From contig JBCBST010000060.1 of NCBI GenBank assembly GCA_039819115.1, positions 1 through 18,372 on the forward strand: a DNA stretch of 18,372 nucleotides, in the 5' to 3' direction. The DNA comes from JBCBST01 sp039819115. Its GTDB lineage: Bacteria > Bacteroidota > Rhodothermia > Balneolales > Balneolaceae. Each line of letters starts with the position of its first letter. Position 1 is the first letter of the stretch. A program made the position numbers and the translations under genes. Below, piece after piece: positions 15,594 to 18,372 of this stretch. The notes beneath the pieces are model-generated. The model saw only the letters and a program-made list of their open reading frames with translations, was not told where the DNA came from and did not search any database.

Positions 15594-15796
15594 TCTACGT
15601 TCCCCTCATTCCGAAGGTTCTTAGTTTGGGATACCCTGCCCACTGCCTTCCCAAGAGAAGCCTGTAGGCAAAATCATGCAACGACGTAAAATCCTCCCCA
15701 AAAAACCGGGGATGTTCCAGCGAAATGCATACGTTAAGCTCCATCTGGCAGCCACAGTAACAGCAGCACACTGTACATCCCTAATTCCGCCTGAAC

Positions 15797-17086
15797 ATGG
15801 AGCAACAGCATAGCAGACGTGATTTTATAAAAACACTGTCCCTGGCCGGTGGGGCTTTCATGATTCCGGACATGGCACGCGGATCGCTACTACCCACATC
15901 CAGAATAACCGAAAACAAGGGAACCAAACTATCTGATCTTAAAACACCCCTGGCCATTGCGATGTGGGATTACAGCTGGATCCTGAGACACCATCGCTAC
16001 GGGGAGTTTGAAGATTGGGATCGTGTGTTGAATGAATTATCCATCAGGGGATATAACGCCATCCGAATCGATGTGATGCCCCAGTATGTAGCTGCTGATA
16101 CCGATGGAACCCGGCAATCCGTGTTTAAGAGCACGAAAAACGGCTGGACCCCGTCCCTCTGGGGAAACGATTACACCATGGAGTTTAATCCCCGGGAAGC
16201 ATTACTGGAATTCCTTCCGAAATGTAAGGCCTATGGGATCAAAGTGGGTCTGGCTACCTGGTTTATCCGTCATGGCACTGATCGAAAAGACATCTTTATG
16301 GAAGAAGGTGGTTTACTCAGAGCCTGGCATGAAACCCTTGCTTTTCTTCAGGATCATGACCTGCTGGAGGATGTACTCTATGTTGATCTGTTAAACGAAT
16401 ATCCCTTCTGGCATGGGTACGACTGGCTGAAAAGTGAGCTGAACAAACGTTCAGATGTGGAACAATTCAAGCTGGATAACCCGGATGCCAACATACCGGA
16501 TGGAGGCGATATAGAAGGGAATCCCCTGAAACAGCAATTCTACACCGGGTTCATCAATACCACGATTTTAGCGTTAAAAGAAAAATATCCCCAGCTGGAT
16601 ATCTTTACCTCCCTGGACTCAGGAATGCCCCTGAACCAGATCGACCTGTCACATTTTGACGCGCTGGATTATCATGTATGGTTTGCTCATACCAACCAGA
16701 TTCCCGGTTTAAATGAGATTGCGTCAAGAGATCAAACCCTCGATTTGGGGAAGATCCATACCAATCTGATGAACTACTGGAGCGAAAACAGAAATTCCTT
16801 AGTGGAGTGGATAGATGGAAGGATCACCACTATTGCTGACACGGCCACTCAACACAACCTGGTGTGTGGAAATACCGAAGGATGGGGACCTATTTTATGG
16901 TATGATCATCCGGCACTGGACTGGCGATGGGTTAAGGAATCGGCAGATATATGTGTTGATCTGGCTTTAAAACATGATCCATACAAATTCATCTGCACGT
17001 CCAATTTCACTCACCCTCAGTTCAAAGGAATATGGGAAGATGTAAAATGGCATCGCCAGATTACCGATCGAATTAAAGCGGGGTAA
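15797..17086 (+). CDS. Tat-exported TIM-barrel protein, GH5-like / cellulase-like
   Basis: A 429-residue protein with a twin-arginine signal: S6-R7-R8-D-F-I-K12, then the hydrophobic L-S-L-A-G-G-A-F-M-I, so it should be exported folded. The mature part looks like a (beta/alpha)8 glycoside hydrolase: W-D-Y-S-W near the first strand, G-Y-N-A-I-R-I-D at strand 2, V-G-L-A-T-W at strand 3, and D-L-L-N200-E201-Y-P. The last fits the Asn-Glu acid/base motif of clan GH-A. Glu361 in G-N-T-E-G-W-G near the end is a candidate nucleophile. The pattern recalls the sugar-binding cellulase-like family more than true GH5 cellulases, so the substrate is unknown. The barrel appears complete and no carbohydrate-binding module is attached. 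It sits alone, with 96 bases before the next gene. Confidence 0.72.
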   Translation: MEQQHSRRDFIKTLSLAGGAFMIPDMARGSLLPTSRITENKGTKLSDLKTPLAIAMWDYSWILRHHRYGEFEDWDRVLNELSIRGYNAIRIDVMPQYVAADTDGTRQSVFKSTKNGWTPSLWGNDYTMEFNPREALLEFLPKCKAYGIKVGLATWFIRHGTDRKDIFMEEGGLLRAWHETLAFLQDHDLLEDVLYVDLLNEYPFWHGYDWLKSELNKRSDVEQFKLDNPDANIPDGGDIEGNPLKQQFYTGFINTTILALKEKYPQLDIFTSLDSGMPLNQIDLSHFDALDYHVWFAHTNQIPGLNEIASRDQTLDLGKIHTNLMNYWSENRNSLVEWIDGRITTIADTATQHNLVCGNTEGWGPILWYDHPALDWRWVKESADICVDLALKHDPYKFICTSNFTHPQFKGIWEDVKWHRQITDRIKAG

Positions 17087-17109
17087 GGCCAGGCTACCCA
17101 AAAAAGACC

Positions 17110-17129
17110 GGGTTCTCCAAACGAAACCC
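17110..17129 (+). terminator. Weak stem-loop after the Tat-protein gene
   Basis: GGGTT (17110-17114) can pair with AACCC (17125-17129) around a ten-base loop, followed by the T-rich TCCCTTTCT. It lies 24 bases after the stop codon. The stem is short and the loop long, so this is a tentative intrinsic terminator. Confidence 0.22.
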
Positions 17130-17182
17130 TCCCTTTCTCGCTTTATCCCAACAGTGAATTAATTAAAAATACACCGCATATC

Positions 17183-17554
17183 ATGGCAAAAAACGTATTC
17201 GGCGAAGAACTCATCCCCTGCTGCTTTGATCCTTTAACCGGTTACTTCCGCGACGGGCTGTGCCGTACCGACGATTCCGATGTGGGTTCACATGTGGTGT
17301 GTTCCATTATGACCGAAGCATTCCTGACCTTTTCCAAACAGATGGGCAATGACTTAAGCACCCCAAGACCGGAATATAGCTTTCCGGGCTTACAACCGGG
17401 TGACCGCTGGTGTGTATGTGCGTTACGATGGAAAGAAGCCTATGATCACGGCAAAGCGCCATTAGTCGTTCTGGAAGCCTGCGCGGAACGGGCATTGGAT
17501 TTTATCAGCATGGATGCCCTGATTGAGTATGCCTACAAACAAGAAGAAGCGTGA
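17183..17554 (+). CDS. DUF2237 family protein
   Basis: A 123-residue cytoplasmic protein with the full DUF2237 pattern: N-V-F-G, P-C-C, D-P-L-T-G-Y-F-R-D-G-x-C, G-S-H-x-V-C, M-T-E-x-F-L-x-F-S-K, G-N-D-L-S-T-P, F-P-G-L-x-P-G-D-R-W-C-V-C-A-x-R-W, and A-P-L-V-V-L-E-A. Cys13, Cys14, Cys27, Cys40, Cys77 and Cys79 together with His37 could hold a metal, but this is inference; the family function is unknown. Length and both ends match the family, which supports the ATG at 17183. It has its own spacer on each side, so it is probably expressed alone. Confidence 0.92.
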   Translation: MAKNVFGEELIPCCFDPLTGYFRDGLCRTDDSDVGSHVVCSIMTEAFLTFSKQMGNDLSTPRPEYSFPGLQPGDRWCVCALRWKEAYDHGKAPLVVLEACAERALDFISMDALIEYAYKQEEA

Positions 17555-17819
17555 TACGGGATAGTGATCTCCGTTGTATTCTCTTTGGGAAGATGAAATA
17601 CCACTTACCCACAGTACATCTTTGTGGTTACAAAAAATAGCTGTCATCCTGAACCTGGCTGCCCCGTCTGCCGAAGGCATGGCCAGCAGGCTTGGTTTCA
17701 GGATGACGAAGAGATGGGAAATTCTTTATGAATCGCTAAGCAGTTCTAAATCTGTTTCTTAGACACCATTTCACCACCCCCTCTTATAAGGTCACTTTTT
17801 GAATTCAGAACGGCGCATT
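17555..17819. repeat. Repeat-rich spacer 3, left part
   Basis: No gene is seen. The stretch contains CCACTTACCCA at 17601-17611 (the same 11-mer as in the right terminal repeat at 18153-18163) and the GTCATCCTGAA...TTCAGGATGAC element at 17643-17707. From 17710 to 17819 I see nothing notable. Confidence 0.6.
17643..17707. repeat. GTCATCCTGAA / TTCAGGATGAC inverted-repeat element
   Basis: A 65-base unit with perfect 11-bp ends (17643-17653 and 17697-17707) and inner GCC/GGC-rich complementarity. Its inner segment, read on the - strand (GGCCATGCCTTCGGCAGACGG), matches the + strand module at about 15500-15520 apart from two substitutions, so the two elements are related and inverted. Confidence 0.75.
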
Positions 17820-17891
17820 TGGGTAAGTGGCATGAAGGCAAAACGCTGAACGCCCAGTAACCCTTTTGTTGATCATTTCTTTATTCATGCT

Positions 17892-17938
17892 GTCATCCTG
17901 AGCCTGTCCGTCGAAAGACGGGCAGTGTCGAAGGATAT
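17892..17938. repeat. GTCATCCTGAGCCTGTC...GTCGAAGGA repeat
   Basis: A dispersed-repeat sequence of the kind found between genes, with an internal CCGTC-GAAA-GACGG hairpin (about 17908-17921). It lies inside the MITE-like element. Confidence 0.65.
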
Positions 17939-17999
17939 CAAACCTGCTTCTCACTTGTACATTAGCTAGGATATGAACTCAGATTGGTTTCTTTTGACC

Positions 18000-18061
18000 C
18001 TTTTGTCTTGATACAAAAGAGTCGAAAAAATCAAGAAAACCCTGCCTACCGGACAGGCAGG
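18000..18061. repeat. Two adjacent stem-loops inside the MITE-like element
   Basis: CTTTTGT-CTTGAT-ACAAAAG (18000-18019) and CCTGCCT-ACCGGAC-AGGCAGG (18041-18061). Both stems are perfect 7-mers. Minus-strand open frames crossing them have repeat-derived composition and are not annotated. Confidence 0.65.
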
Positions 18062-18249
18062 CCAAACTCCTCGTTTCAGTACTTATCCGAGTCTTCGACT
18101 GTATCCCAAACTGAAACTCGTCAAACAGTGGGTTTTCGTTTTTGGCTTCATGCCACTTACCCAGAATATTCATTCTAGCACAAGCCCCAATCCTAGCACT
18201 AGCGGACACCAGATAGACAACCTTTCAACCCATCAACACCCCTGGATGA

Positions 18250-18319
18250 TGGCGGAATTGTTATAGTTGGCGGATTTGATGCGGCGGAAATGAATATAAT
18301 TTTGGCGGGTTTGTTATAC
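18250..18319. repeat. Degenerate iterated GGCGGA/GTTTG motif
   Basis: Four spaced near-copies: TGGCGGAATTGTTATAG at 18250, TGGCGGATTTG at 18268, GGCGGAAATG at 18283-18284 and TGGCGGGTTTGTTATAC at 18303. Intervals are about 15-20 bases, close to two helical turns. This could be an operator array for a gene beyond the right edge, or relaxed low-complexity DNA. Confidence 0.4.
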
Positions 18320-18338
18320 GCTTTTTGTTGATTTTATG

Positions 18339-18364
18339 ATTAAATCAAGAAGGAATTAAATCAA
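18339..18364. repeat. Direct repeat ATTAAATCAA x2, 16-base period
   Basis: ATTAAATCAA at 18339-18348 and 18355-18364, each followed by AAGG or a near match. AT-rich DNA at the window edge. It may be part of a promoter region or the start of a longer array cut off by the boundary. Confidence 0.4.
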
Positions 18365-18372
18365 AAGGTGCC

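Larger units (their letters stand above)
15399..15796. repeat. Repeat-rich spacer 2
   Basis: A non-coding stretch of 398 bases. From 15421 to 15630 it is built of dispersed repeat modules (15421-15546 and 15576-15630). From about 15631 to 15796 I see no repeat, terminator or clear promoter before the Tat-protein gene. Confidence 0.7.
17820..18163. mobile_element. MITE-like element with 18-bp terminal inverted repeats
   Basis: TGGGTAAGTGGCATGAAG (17820-17837) and its exact reverse complement (18146-18163) bound 344 bases with no transposase or credible gene. Inner flanks continue with partial complementarity (GCAAAACG against CGTTTTTGG). Inside are a GTCATCCTGAGCCTGTCC repeat (17892-17909), a CTTTTGT/ACAAAAG stem (18000-18006 and 18013-18019) and a CCTGCCT/AGGCAGG stem (18041-18047 and 18055-18061). 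No clear target-site duplication was found at the ends, so a transposon origin is inferred from the terminal repeats alone. Confidence 0.5.

Noticed and set aside
17979..18209. 76-codon open frame on the - strand at the right edge
   Set aside because: It crosses two stem-loops and one terminal repeat of the MITE-like element and has no protein motif.
18250..18319. CRISPR array
   Set aside because: The repeats are short and degenerate and the intervals are too small and variable for repeat-spacer units; no cas gene is present.

Overview
The window looks like chromosomal DNA of a free-living, probably marine or saline Gram-negative bacterium of the Bacteroidota/Balneolota (Rhodothermi) side. 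This is inferred from three things. Gene starts lack recognisable Shine-Dalgarno sequences. There is a long PKD-repeat exported protein next to a FecR-domain protein. The right-hand intergenic DNA is crowded with GTCATCCTGA-type and palindromic repeats that I associate with such genomes. No 16S or other phylogenetic marker is present, so the assignment is tentative. All nine convincing genes lie on the + strand.

Left block (125-8735) is a tight three-gene unit. It encodes a membrane sensor histidine kinase (Cache-like sensor region, HAMP, PAS, HisKA, HATPase), a secreted FecR-domain protein with Fn3/Ig-like modules, and a 1569-residue secreted protein made mostly of about twelve PKD-like repeats. 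Gaps are 4 and 15 bases, so the three are probably co-transcribed. No response regulator is beside the kinase. Next (8827-11696) is the potassium uptake pair trkA-trkH. The two genes overlap by one base; trkA uses a TTG start and carries two RCK modules, and trkH has four selectivity-filter loops.

Middle block (11842-14296): after an AT-rich gap comes a leader with nested inverted repeats, then a tyrosinase with all six copper-ligand histidines and a C-terminal domain resembling that of plant polyphenol oxidases. One base of overlap leads into a DUF2182/PpoB2-type membrane protein with a His/Met-rich external loop. By analogy with ppoB1-ppoB2 of Marinomonas mediterranea, this reads as an enzyme plus dedicated copper-delivery protein.

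Right block (14297-18372): three single genes are separated by repeat-rich spacers. They are a four-cysteine (probably Fe-S) uracil-DNA glycosylase-family protein, a Tat-exported TIM-barrel protein resembling GH5-like cellulases, and a small DUF2237 protein with six conserved cysteines. The spacers (14297-14807, 15399-15796, 17555-18372) hold perfect palindromes, related repeat modules in both orientations, a MITE-like element with 18-bp terminal inverted repeats (17820-18163), and short iterated motifs at the right edge. I see no tRNA, rRNA, CRISPR array, transposase or phage gene.

The points most worth follow-up are the tyrosinase/PpoB2 cassette with its structured leader, the kinase/FecR/PKD unit, and the MITE-like element.
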